Source: Chloroflexota bacterium
GTDB lineage: Bacteria > Chloroflexota > Dormibacteria > Dormibacterales > Dormibacteraceae
DNA: 25,047 nucleotides
Assembly (NCBI GenBank): GCA_005880175.1
Contig: VBJR01000049.1
Location: 13,337-38,383, forward strand
Reading direction: 5' to 3'
Part shown: in pieces, positions 8,029-15,605 of the stretch
Numbering within the stretch: position 1 is the first letter of the stretch
How the letters are laid out: each line of letters begins with the position of its first letter
The notes under the pieces: generated by a model
The model's database searches: none
The model's input: the letters and a program-made list of their open reading frames with translations, nothing else
What the model was told of the DNA's origin: nothing
Position numbers and translations under genes: made by a program

Positions 8029-9164
8029 CGGCCGCTCCCCACGAGCTCGCGCTGGGCGGCGACCTCCTCGCGCACCGCCGCGACGATCCCGGCCGCGGCC
8101 TCCACGGGCAGGTCCGGGTAGATCGGCAGGCAGAGGTGGTGCGCCGCGAACCAGTCCGCGTCGGGGAGGTGGTGACCGCCGTCGCGGTACGGCGGCTGCC
8201 GGTGGACCGGCACGTCCTGCGTGCCGTTCGGCAGCCGGAGGTCGTGGTTGGCCGCGCACGCCTGCCGCACCGCCTCGGCGTCGACGCCGTCGGGCAGCAG
8301 GACCCAGAACTTGTACCAGTTCGGCGTCACGCCGGCCGGGACCGGCATCGGCGGCACCAGCGGGTCCTCGCGCAGCAGGTCCAGGTAGCGGCCGGCGATC
8401 CGGGCCCGCCGCGCGAGGATGTCGTCCAGCCGGCGCATCTGCGCGCCGGCCACGATCGCGTTGAACTCGCTGAGGCGCCAGTTGAAGCCGAGGCGGACGC
8501 TGAGCAGCGGGTCGGGGCCGCGGCCCTGGTCGCTCAGCGACGCGGCCACGGCGGCCAGGGTCGCGTCGCTCGTCGTCAGAACGCCGCCCTCGCCGCCGGC
8601 CGTCACCTTGGTCGGGTAGAAGGAGAAGCATGCGGCGGTCCCGAACGAGCCGGCCGGCCGCCCGTCGAGCCGGCTGCCCAGCGCCTGGCACGCGTCCTCG
8701 ACCAGCGGCACGCCGCGCTCGGCGCACAGCCGGGCGATGGCCGGCGTCTCCGGCGAGACGATGCCGCCCATGTGGACGATCACGACCGCCCGCGTGGCCG
8801 GCCTGAGGGCGGCCGCGACGTCGGCCGCCGACGGTGCCAGCGTGTCGCGGTGCGACTCGACCAGGCGCACGCGAGCGCCGGCGTGCTCGGCGGCGGCGGC
8901 GGTCGCGATGAACGTGTTGGTCGGCACCACGACCTCGCCGCCGGCCACGTCGAGCGCGCGGAAGACCGCCTCCAGACAGGACGTGCCGCTGTTCATGGCG
9001 ATGCCCGTGGTCGCGCCGCACCACGCGGCGACCAGCCGCTCCAGCGAGGCGGCGTGCGCGCCGGCGCGGAGCTGGTCCCCGCGCAGGACGGCCTCGACGT
9101 CGCGGAGGATCTCGTGGACGTCCGCCTCGGGGAAGTAGGTCCGCGACGAAGCGATCGATGGCAT
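8025..9164 (-). CDS. DegT/DnrJ/EryC1/StrS-family PLP aminotransferase
   Basis: 379 residues, normal for the family. EDACQALGS (Asp157) binds the PLP pyridine nitrogen and SFYPTKVTAGGEGG holds the Schiff-base Lys186. The GTQDVPVHRQPPY and LCLPIYPDL segments are typical of the sugar aminotransferase fold. Members transaminate keto groups of nucleotide sugars, usually with glutamate. The ATG at 9162-9164 has GAAGGAGAGGG upstream. This is one of only two junctions in the operon with a real spacer (14 bp after luxC). With the dehydrogenase and epimerase upstream it implies an amino sugar; an alternative is amination of the LuxC-made aldehyde, for which there is no direct evidence. Confidence 0.92.
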   Translation of the reverse strand: MPSIASSRTYFPEADVHEILRDVEAVLRGDQLRAGAHAASLERLVAAWCGATTGIAMNSGTSCLEAVFRALDVAGGEVVVPTNTFIATAAAAEHAGARVRLVESHRDTLAPSAADVAAALRPATRAVVIVHMGGIVSPETPAIARLCAERGVPLVEDACQALGSRLDGRPAGSFGTAACFSFYPTKVTAGGEGGVLTTSDATLAAVAASLSDQGRGPDPLLSVRLGFNWRLSEFNAIVAGAQMRRLDDILARRARIAGRYLDLLREDPLVPPMPVPAGVTPNWYKFWVLLPDGVDAEAVRQACAANHDLRLPNGTQDVPVHRQPPYRDGGHHLPDADWFAAHHLCLPIYPDLPVEAAAGIVAAVREEVAAQRELVGSGR

Positions 9165-9178
9165 GCCCTCTCCTTCAC

Positions 9179-10633
9179 TCACAGCACCAGGTCCGTGATC
9201 CGCCCCAGCCGGAGGGCCTCGGTCTGGTCCATCCGGACGACCATGCCCTTGCCGTGCACGGCGGCCGGGCGCTCGTTGGCGACGATGCGCGTCAGCCGCT
9301 GGAGCGGGTAGTACGCGTCGTGCGGCGAGCCGGGCCGGAACACGTTGGCCAGGCCCGGCTCCACGATCCGCGCCGCCCCGGCCAGGGCCAGCCCGTCGCG
9401 AAGGCGCTCGCTCGACCGCCACGGCGCGACCGTCACGGTCTGGACGTCGCGGTCCACGAACGGCAGCGCCTCGCGCAGGTCCGGCACGGGGTGGACGAAC
9501 AGCGTGCGCCCGAGCGGGTGCTCGCCGACGTGGCCCGGCGCGCACGTCACGACGGTCCAGCGCCCGTCCGGCGACGTGCGCACCTCGCTGCCCAGGAACT
9601 CCTCCTCCAGCCGCCGCAGCGCGCGCCTGGCGCCGGCGTCCTCGGCCGGGATACCAGGTGGGTACAGGCCGTCGTAGGTCGCGAGCGCGTCGACCAGGTG
9701 GTCGACCAGCCCGAGCGCGTCGGTGTGGACGAACGCCTGCAGCGTGGAGAAGCACGCCTCCTGGTCGTAGAACGCCACGTCGTGCGCGATGCCGATCGCG
9801 GCCTGGCGCAGGTCGGCGTCGCGGTCGACCAGCGCCAGCGAGCGCCGGTGCCCGAACGGCAGGAACGCCGCGTCCGGCCTGGCCGCGTCCCGGGCCCAGC
9901 GCACCGCGTCGGGGCCGCCCCAGACGCACACCGCGTCGGCGGCCTGCATGATCCGGGCGGCGGTGTCCGACCCGGGGTCCCAGTGGACGACGCTCAGGGC
10001 TCGCGACACCGGATGCTCGGGGTCGATGTCCAGGAAGCTGAGGCCGAGCGACACCGGCGTCACCGGGTCGCGGCTCGACAGCTTCACGGTGCACACGTTC
10101 TTGGTGAGCAGTGCCCGCACGATGGACGTCACGCCCGACAGCGGCACGTTGCCGGCGAGGACGTGCACGCTGTGTCCCTGCGGGAACGCGCGCACATACG
10201 CCTCCTCGCGGGGCACCCACTCGTCGAGGACGAAGCGGCTGCCCAGCTCGACCTCGACCATGTCGTACATGCGGCCGTGCCCGGTCAGCAGCACGCTGAT
10301 CCAGTCGGCCTCGGTCTCGGCCATCGGCTCCGAGTAGCCGAGCAGTTCCACGGCCTGCCTCACGAACAGGCGGCGTCGGATGAACTCCCTGCTCTCCCAC
10401 TGCCGCCCGACTCGGTTGAGGAACTCGACGATCTCCTGGAACGGGACGCCGGCCAGCAGGGCGCGGTCCTGGCCCAGGATGCGGTCCACCATCGCCTGGT
10501 CGAGCTCCGGGACGGCGACGGGGACCGAGCCGGCGTCCCGTGCCAGCGGCACCAGGCGCGAGCGACCCGACGTCCGCCTCCCGGCGACCAGGAACGGCAC
10601 GTCCCGGCGGCGCACCGCCACCTCGACGCTCAC
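9179..10633 (-). CDS. luxC: LuxC, long-chain acyl-CoA/acyl-protein reductase
   Basis: 484 residues, near the family length. LuxC landmarks in order: AGNVPLSGV (160-168) and KLSSRDPVTP in the nucleotide-binding half, DAVCVWGG (233-240), PFGHRRS (259-265), then FYDQEACFSTLQ with the nucleophile Cys294. The enzyme takes an acyl group from LuxE (or acyl-CoA), holds it as a thioester on this Cys and reduces it with NADPH to a fatty aldehyde. The GTG start (10631-10633) overlaps the aminotransferase stop. In Vibrio the order is luxCDABE; here luxC is separated from luxE by three genes (DegT, FkbM, Nudix), all in the same transcript. Confidence 0.93.
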   Translation of the reverse strand: MSVEVAVRRRDVPFLVAGRRTSGRSRLVPLARDAGSVPVAVPELDQAMVDRILGQDRALLAGVPFQEIVEFLNRVGRQWESREFIRRRLFVRQAVELLGYSEPMAETEADWISVLLTGHGRMYDMVEVELGSRFVLDEWVPREEAYVRAFPQGHSVHVLAGNVPLSGVTSIVRALLTKNVCTVKLSSRDPVTPVSLGLSFLDIDPEHPVSRALSVVHWDPGSDTAARIMQAADAVCVWGGPDAVRWARDAARPDAAFLPFGHRRSLALVDRDADLRQAAIGIAHDVAFYDQEACFSTLQAFVHTDALGLVDHLVDALATYDGLYPPGIPAEDAGARRALRRLEEEFLGSEVRTSPDGRWTVVTCAPGHVGEHPLGRTLFVHPVPDLREALPFVDRDVQTVTVAPWRSSERLRDGLALAGAARIVEPGLANVFRPGSPHDAYYPLQRLTRIVANERPAAVHGKGMVVRMDQTEALRLGRITDLVL

Positions 10634-11565
10634 GACGCCCTCGCGGCCGCCGGCACGGCGGTCAGCCATCCATCGGCGTCCCGCTCGCGGCCCTCGCAGA
10701 TGGCCAGGTAGCGGTCCCGGCAGGCGGTGGCCACGGGGCCGGGTCGGCCGTCGCCGACCGCAAGGCCGTCCACCCCGACCACCGGCGCGATCTCGGCCAG
10801 CGTGCCGGCCAGGAACACCTCGTCGGCGACGTACAGCTCCGTCCGGTTGAGCGGCCGCTCGACGGTCTCGATGCCCATGCCGGCGAGCAGGCGCATCGCG
10901 TGGCCGCGCGTGATGCTCTCCAGGATCGACGACGAGACCGGCGGCGTGACCGCGACGCCGCCGCGGACGGCGAAGACGGTGGCGCCGGTCGCCTCGGTGA
11001 CGTCGCCGTCGTGGCCCAGCAGGATCGCCTCGTCGAACCCTCGCTCCGCCGCCTCGATCGCGGAGAGGCGGAACGCCTGGTACGCGGCGCCCGACTTGAT
11101 CCGGGGCGGGAAGACGGCGTCGGAGGCGCGGCGCCACGTCGAGATGCAGCACCGGAGGCCGCGCTCGGCGCCGGCGGCGCGCCCGACCGGGAAGGCGACG
11201 ACGTAGGCGCCCATCGCCATGTCCGCGTGGCGGCCCTCCTCCACGTACACCGTCGGGCGGACGTAGAGGTGCGACGGCTCGTCGAGCGCGGCGACCAGCG
11301 CGAAGATCGCCTCCGTGAGCGACGCGCGGCTCACGTGCGCCGTCGGCAGGCGAAGCAGCCTCGCCGACTCGAGCAGGCGCCGCAGGTGCGCGTCCAGCGA
11401 GACGAGCCGGTGCACGCCGGCCACGTCATCCCGGTAGGCGCGCAGGCCCTCGAAGACGTTGGTGCCGCGCGTGGCGACCTCCGACCAGACGTGGACCGTG
11501 GCCTCCGCCCACGGCACGATGCGGCCGTTGAACCAGAGCACGGGCGGGCGGACCAGCTCAGGCAT
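10630..11565 (-). CDS. Class IV (branched-chain-type) PLP aminotransferase
   Basis: 311 residues, the size of IlvE-type enzymes. GTNVFEGLRAY (34-44) is the family start signature, Lys157 in RIKSGAAYQ is the PLP lysine, and the EATGATVFAV and SSILESITR loops bind PLP phosphate and the substrate. IlvE relatives interconvert branched-chain amino and keto acids; D-amino-acid transaminases and aminodeoxychorismate lyases share the fold. A biosynthetic role for an amino-acid or short-acyl starter unit is possible; housekeeping IlvE trapped in this operon is the alternative. The ATG overlaps the upstream Gfo/Idh/MocA gene by 8 bp and the stop overlaps luxC. Confidence 0.88.
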   Translation of the reverse strand: MPELVRPPVLWFNGRIVPWAEATVHVWSEVATRGTNVFEGLRAYRDDVAGVHRLVSLDAHLRRLLESARLLRLPTAHVSRASLTEAIFALVAALDEPSHLYVRPTVYVEEGRHADMAMGAYVVAFPVGRAAGAERGLRCCISTWRRASDAVFPPRIKSGAAYQAFRLSAIEAAERGFDEAILLGHDGDVTEATGATVFAVRGGVAVTPPVSSSILESITRGHAMRLLAGMGIETVERPLNRTELYVADEVFLAGTLAEIAPVVGVDGLAVGDGRPGPVATACRDRYLAICEGRERDADGWLTAVPAAARAS

Positions 11566-12574
11566 CCCGTCCCCCGACCGCGACGCGGCGGCCCGTGCGC
11601 GCCGAGCGGTAGGCCGCCTCGACGAGCTCCATCGCGGCGACCCCGTCCTCGCCGGAGCCGAGGGGCACCCGGCGCTCCCTCGCCGCGCAGCAGAGCTCCT
11701 CCCACTCCAGCCGCCACGAGGGGTCGGCGGCGCGGTACTCCGTGATCGTCTCCGCGAACGGCGCGGAGGGGTCGCGGCTCGCGACGACCAGGCGCTCGGT
11801 GCCGTAGCTGCCGCCGAGGCCGGTGACGGCGGCGTATCCGTCCGCGCCGTAGACCTCGATCTCGAACCGGTTCCTCCACTGCAGCAGCGACGCGTGCACG
11901 GAGGCCACGAAGCCGTCCTCTCGCTCCAGCAGGCAGAACGCGTTGTCCTCCAGCGGCTCGATCGGGAAGACGGCGGTCGCGGTCCGGCACGTGACGGCGT
12001 GCGGCTCGCCGGTGAGCCAGCGGAACAGGTCGATCGCGTGGATGCCCTGCTCCATCAGGTGGCCGCCGGCCGTCCGGCGCGGGTCGGCGCGCCACTCGCC
12101 CGCCATGGACGGCCGCCCGCCGAATCCATAGATCGCCCTGCCGAACAGGGGCCTGCCGACGCCGCCGGCCTCGACGTGCGCCTTCATCGCGGCGACGGCC
12201 GGGTGGTGCCGGTGGTTGAACCCACACTTGAGGACGCGGCCTCGCGCGGCGGCGGCCCTGACCATCTCCCTGGCCTCGGCCGACGTCATCGCGAGCGGCT
12301 TCTCGCACAGCACGTGCTTGCCGGCGGCCAGCGCCGCGAGCGCGATCTCCCTGTGGACGTCCGGCGGCGTGCAGACGACCACGGCGTCCACGTCGTCGCG
12401 GGACAGCCAGCCGCGCACGTCGGCGCCCCACGCCGCGCCCAGCGGCTCGGCCACCGCCCGGGCCCGGACGGCGTCGGGGCCCACGACGGCGACGACGGAG
12501 GAGCCGGCCACGCTCGCGATGGCGGGCGCCCGGCGCGACGCCTGCAGGCCGCTGCCGACGATCAGCGCCCTCAC
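11558..12574 (-). CDS. Gfo/Idh/MocA-family oxidoreductase
   Basis: 338 residues. The N-terminal Rossmann fold reads VRALIVGSGLQA, followed by VVCTPPDVH and the diagnostic CEKPLAMT. GGHLMEQGIHAIDLFRWLTG carries the Gly-Gly...His...Asp catalytic signature, with His as the usual proton donor. NAD(P)-dependent oxidation of a sugar ring hydroxyl is the common reaction. The GTG at 12572-12574 overlaps the dehydrogenase stop. Together with the preceding sugar-nucleotide dehydrogenase and epimerase and the downstream DegT enzyme it fits a 3-keto-sugar to amino-sugar route, as in WlbA/WlbE-like pathways (UDP-GlcNAcA oxidation, then amination). That assignment is inference. Confidence 0.9.
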   Translation of the reverse strand: MRALIVGSGLQASRRAPAIASVAGSSVVAVVGPDAVRARAVAEPLGAAWGADVRGWLSRDDVDAVVVCTPPDVHREIALAALAAGKHVLCEKPLAMTSAEAREMVRAAAARGRVLKCGFNHRHHPAVAAMKAHVEAGGVGRPLFGRAIYGFGGRPSMAGEWRADPRRTAGGHLMEQGIHAIDLFRWLTGEPHAVTCRTATAVFPIEPLEDNAFCLLEREDGFVASVHASLLQWRNRFEIEVYGADGYAAVTGLGGSYGTERLVVASRDPSAPFAETITEYRAADPSWRLEWEELCCAARERRVPLGSGEDGVAAMELVEAAYRSARTGRRVAVGGRDA

Positions 12575-13857
12575 GCCGCGGCCCTGCCCAGCACGACGTG
12601 GCGCAGCCCGGCCGCCCGCACGTCGGCGGGGCGGAACGCGTTCCAGCAGTCGACCAGCAGGGCGCCCGGCACGACGGCGCCGAGCCGGTCGAGCCGGACG
12701 CGGTCCGGCGCCAGGCCGTCCTGGAGCACGACGACGGCGGCGCAGCCGGCGGCCGCGGCGTACGGGTCGTCGAACGCGCGGACCCCTGGCGCCGGCGGCA
12801 GCGACCTGGCTGGCACGAGCGGGTCGTACGCGTGCACCACCGCGCCGGCCGCATGCAGCCGGGCCGCCAGCTCGAGGCCGGGCGAGCGCCGCAGCACGTC
12901 CGAGCCGGACTTGTAGGACACGCCGAGCACGGCGACCGCGCCGCCGGCCAGCGTCACGTCCGCGGACATCGCCCGCAGCAGCGCGTCGAGCCGGCCGGCG
13001 TTCACCTGCAGCGCCGCAGGCGCCATCGTGGGCCGCAGCCCGACCTCGGTCGCCAGGCGCTCCAGGAAGCGGAGGTCGCGGGCGAGCGTGCCGCCGGCGA
13101 AGCCCAGGCCCGGCGTCACCCTGGCCCGCTCGCCGATGCGCCGGTCGAGGCGCATGGCCCTGGCGACGGCGTGCCCATCCGCGCCGACGGCCGCGCAGAG
13201 GTCGCCGATCTCGTTCGCCAGCGAGATGGACGTGCCGAGGAACGCGTTGATGGCGTGCTTCGCCATCTCGGCGGACTCCAGGTCGGTGACGACGCGATCG
13301 CCCGGCAGTGAGCGCAGGAGGTCCAGGACGACCTCGGCGGCGGCGGGGCAGTCGGAGCCCACGACCAGGACGTCGGGCCGGCGGAAGCGGTCCAGCGCCA
13401 CGCCGAGCTGGAGGTTCTCCATCACGTACGCGACGTGCGAGCCCGCCGGCAGGACGCCCGCCAGGCGCCGGCACGTGCCGACGGGGACCTGGCTGCTGAC
13501 CACGAGGGTGAACGGCCCCGAGGCGCAGGCGGCCACGGCGGCCGCCGTCTCGTGCAGGACCGCCGTGTCGGCGCGGTCGTGGTCGTCGAGCGGCGTGTCG
13601 AAGCACAGCCAGACGACGCTCCGGCCGCCGACGGCGGCCGCCAGGTCGGGCTCGACCACGAGGCGGCCGGCCCGGCGCTGCTCGGCCAGGAGCTCGGCCA
13701 GGCCCGGCTCCCAGACCGGCGAGGCGCCGGCGCCGATCATGGCCGTGACGGCCGGGTCGGCATCGTGGACGACCACCCTGACCCCGATCTCGGCCAGGCA
13801 CGCCGACGTCACCAGGCCCAGGTGCCACAGCCCCAGCACCGCGACGGACGCCCTCAT
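12571..13857 (-). CDS. UDP-glucose/GDP-mannose dehydrogenase-family protein lacking the catalytic Cys
   Basis: 428 residues with the three-domain UDP-glucose dehydrogenase layout: N-terminal Rossmann fold (VLGLWHLGL), central helix with EMAKHAINAFLGTSISLANEIGDL split as Lys200 and Asn204, and a C-terminal UDP-binding domain (VLGVSYKSGSDVLRRSP). The expected active-site motif GFGGSCFPKD reads GFAGGTLARD at 252-261, so the thioester-forming Cys is Thr257. Without it the normal four-electron oxidation of a C6 hydroxyl to a carboxylate cannot run by the classical mechanism. It may act as a two-electron dehydrogenase or be repurposed. The ATG at 13855-13857 overlaps the epimerase stop. An annotation as plain UDP-glucose 6-dehydrogenase would be unsafe. 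Confidence 0.85.
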   Translation of the reverse strand: MRASVAVLGLWHLGLVTSACLAEIGVRVVVHDADPAVTAMIGAGASPVWEPGLAELLAEQRRAGRLVVEPDLAAAVGGRSVVWLCFDTPLDDHDRADTAVLHETAAAVAACASGPFTLVVSSQVPVGTCRRLAGVLPAGSHVAYVMENLQLGVALDRFRRPDVLVVGSDCPAAAEVVLDLLRSLPGDRVVTDLESAEMAKHAINAFLGTSISLANEIGDLCAAVGADGHAVARAMRLDRRIGERARVTPGLGFAGGTLARDLRFLERLATEVGLRPTMAPAALQVNAGRLDALLRAMSADVTLAGGAVAVLGVSYKSGSDVLRRSPGLELAARLHAAGAVVHAYDPLVPARSLPPAPGVRAFDDPYAAAAGCAAVVVLQDGLAPDRVRLDRLGAVVPGALLVDCWNAFRPADVRAAGLRHVVLGRAAA

Positions 13858-14897
13858 GACCCGGCCACCCCGCCGGCGGCGACGGCGCGGTCCAGGCCGA
13901 GGTGGGCGACCATGCGGCGCACCGCCTCGTCGACCGCCTCGTCGGAGGTGCGCCTCGCCCGCCAGCCGTGGGCCGCCGCCAGGCTGACGTCCAGCCGCAC
14001 GCGGGGCTGGTCGCCGGGCCAGGCGAACCGGTCGCCGCGCACGGTGATCGCGACGTCCTCCAGGCCCAGCTCGGCGATCACCCGGCGCGCGATGCCCTGC
14101 ACGTCCGTGGTGCCGGACGCGCCGAGGTTGACCACGCGGCAGGGCCGGTCCTCGTCGGCCTCGACCGTCCCGGCCAGGTGGAGCATGCCCTCGATGCACT
14201 CCTCGACGAGCAGGTAGCTCTTGGCCTGCCGGCCGTCGCCGAGGATCTCCAGGTGGCGGGGGTCGCGGGCGAGGCGCGTCGCGAAGTCGCGGATGACGCC
14301 GCGCGGCATGCGGGCGCCGAGCACGTTGCCGAAGCGGAAGATCCAGGCGCGCAGCCCGAACAGGTGGCAGTACGCCGAGATGAACGCCTCGGCCGCGAGC
14401 TTGCTCGCCGAGTACAGCGAGTTCGGCAGCAGCGGGCCCGCGGCCTCCGTCACGCCGTGCTCGCCCGGCAGCCCGTAGACCGCTCCGGACGAGGAGAACA
14501 GGAGGGTGCGCACGCCGGTCGCGCGCATCGCCTCGAGCACGTTCCGCGTGCCGGCGACGGAGCTGTCGAGGTCCATGCGCGTGTCCTCGTAGCCGCCGGG
14601 GATGTCGGCGCTGGCCGCCAGGTGCCAGACGGCGCCATGGCCGCCCATCTCGCGCCGAAGGCGGCCATGATCGGCGAGGTCCGCGATCACGACCCGGAGG
14701 CCCGGCCGCCCGCGCTGCGCGTCGAGCCAGGCGCGGCTGCCGGTCGAGAGGTTGTCGAAGATCGTCACCGACCGTCCGCTGGCCAGGAGCGCGTCGGCGC
14801 AGTGGCTGCCGATGAAGCCGGCGCCGCCGGTCAGGAAGATGGACTCGGGCGTGGCCGCGGGGACCGTCACGCGCGGCGCGGCCGTGGGCTTGCTCAT
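13854..14897 (-). CDS. NAD-dependent epimerase/dehydratase (extended SDR, nucleotide sugar)
   Basis: 347 residues. TGGAGFIGSH (23-32) binds NAD, FSSSGAVYG and YSASK (Tyr162, Lys166) form the catalytic Ser-Tyr-Lys set, and FRFGNVLG is the conserved sugar-nucleotide segment. It resembles UDP-glucose 4-epimerases and related epimerases/dehydratases. About 18 Thr/Pro-rich residues precede the first strand. The ATG at 14895-14897 overlaps the methyltransferase stop (ATGA). It supplies an epimerised or dehydrated nucleotide sugar; which one cannot be read from the sequence. Confidence 0.9.
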   Translation of the reverse strand: MSKPTAAPRVTVPAATPESIFLTGGAGFIGSHCADALLASGRSVTIFDNLSTGSRAWLDAQRGRPGLRVVIADLADHGRLRREMGGHGAVWHLAASADIPGGYEDTRMDLDSSVAGTRNVLEAMRATGVRTLLFSSSGAVYGLPGEHGVTEAAGPLLPNSLYSASKLAAEAFISAYCHLFGLRAWIFRFGNVLGARMPRGVIRDFATRLARDPRHLEILGDGRQAKSYLLVEECIEGMLHLAGTVEADEDRPCRVVNLGASGTTDVQGIARRVIAELGLEDVAITVRGDRFAWPGDQPRVRLDVSLAAAHGWRARRTSDEAVDEAVRRMVAHLGLDRAVAAGGVAGS

Positions 14898-15605
14898 GCG
14901 CTGGCCACCACGATCAGGCGCGGCGCGTCCGGCCCGTAGGGGATGCCGTCCAGCGACCCGTACAGCGTGACGTCCGCGAACCCGGCGCTCCGCAGCAGGC
15001 TCGAAGTGGACGCGGCGCACGGCGTCGCCGCGCACGTACAGCATCGTGTTGCGGAACCGCGTCCACGACTCCCCCACCTCGGCCAGCTGCACCTCGACCG
15101 TCCCGTCGGCCAGCACCTTCGCCGACGCCGGGGAGAACACCTGCGCGAGGATCTCCTTGCTCAGCATCTCCAGCAGGAAGATCCCGCCTGGCGCGAGCCG
15201 CTCCCGCACGCGGCGGGCGAACAGCACGTCGTCGCTCGCGTCGTCGAAGTAGCCGAACGACGTCCAGAGGCACACGGCCAGGTCGAACGTGTCCGCGAGC
15301 TGGAGGTGGCGCACGTCGGAGCGCACCCACTCCACGTCCACGCCGGCGCTGCCGGCCGCGCGCCTGGCGCGCTCGAGCAGGTACGCGGAGCCGTCGACGC
15401 CGACGACGCGGAGCCCCCGCCGCGCGAGCTCGATGGCGTGCCGGCCAGGCCCGCAGCAGACGTCGAGCACCGATCCGCTCGTGACGCCGGTGAGCGCCAG
15501 CAGGCGGTCGACCTCGCCGGGCGCGGCCGCGAACCGGTCAGGGGTGAAGAAGCACTCGTACTGGGCCTCCCAGAACGACTCGTCGAGGCACCACTCGGTC
15601 GTCAC
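14894..15605 (-). pseudogene. Class I SAM-dependent methyltransferase, frame-disrupted near its C-terminus
   Basis: The N-terminal ~205 residues read normally: WEAQYECFF, SAM motif I VLDVCCGPG (47-55), VGVDGS, DVRHL, and LAPGGIFLLEML. The frame then changes near 15000-15004. The following bases, read in another frame, give LLRSAGFADVTLYGSLDG and a standard ending (PRLIVVASA) with its stop at 14894-14896, forming ATGA with the epimerase. In relatives about ten or more residues lie between the RVHFE strand and this AGF helix, so a short block as well as the frame is missing. The GTG start at 15603-15605 overlaps the R2lox stop. If the disruption is artefactual this is an intact small-molecule methyltransferase. 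Confidence 0.8.
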
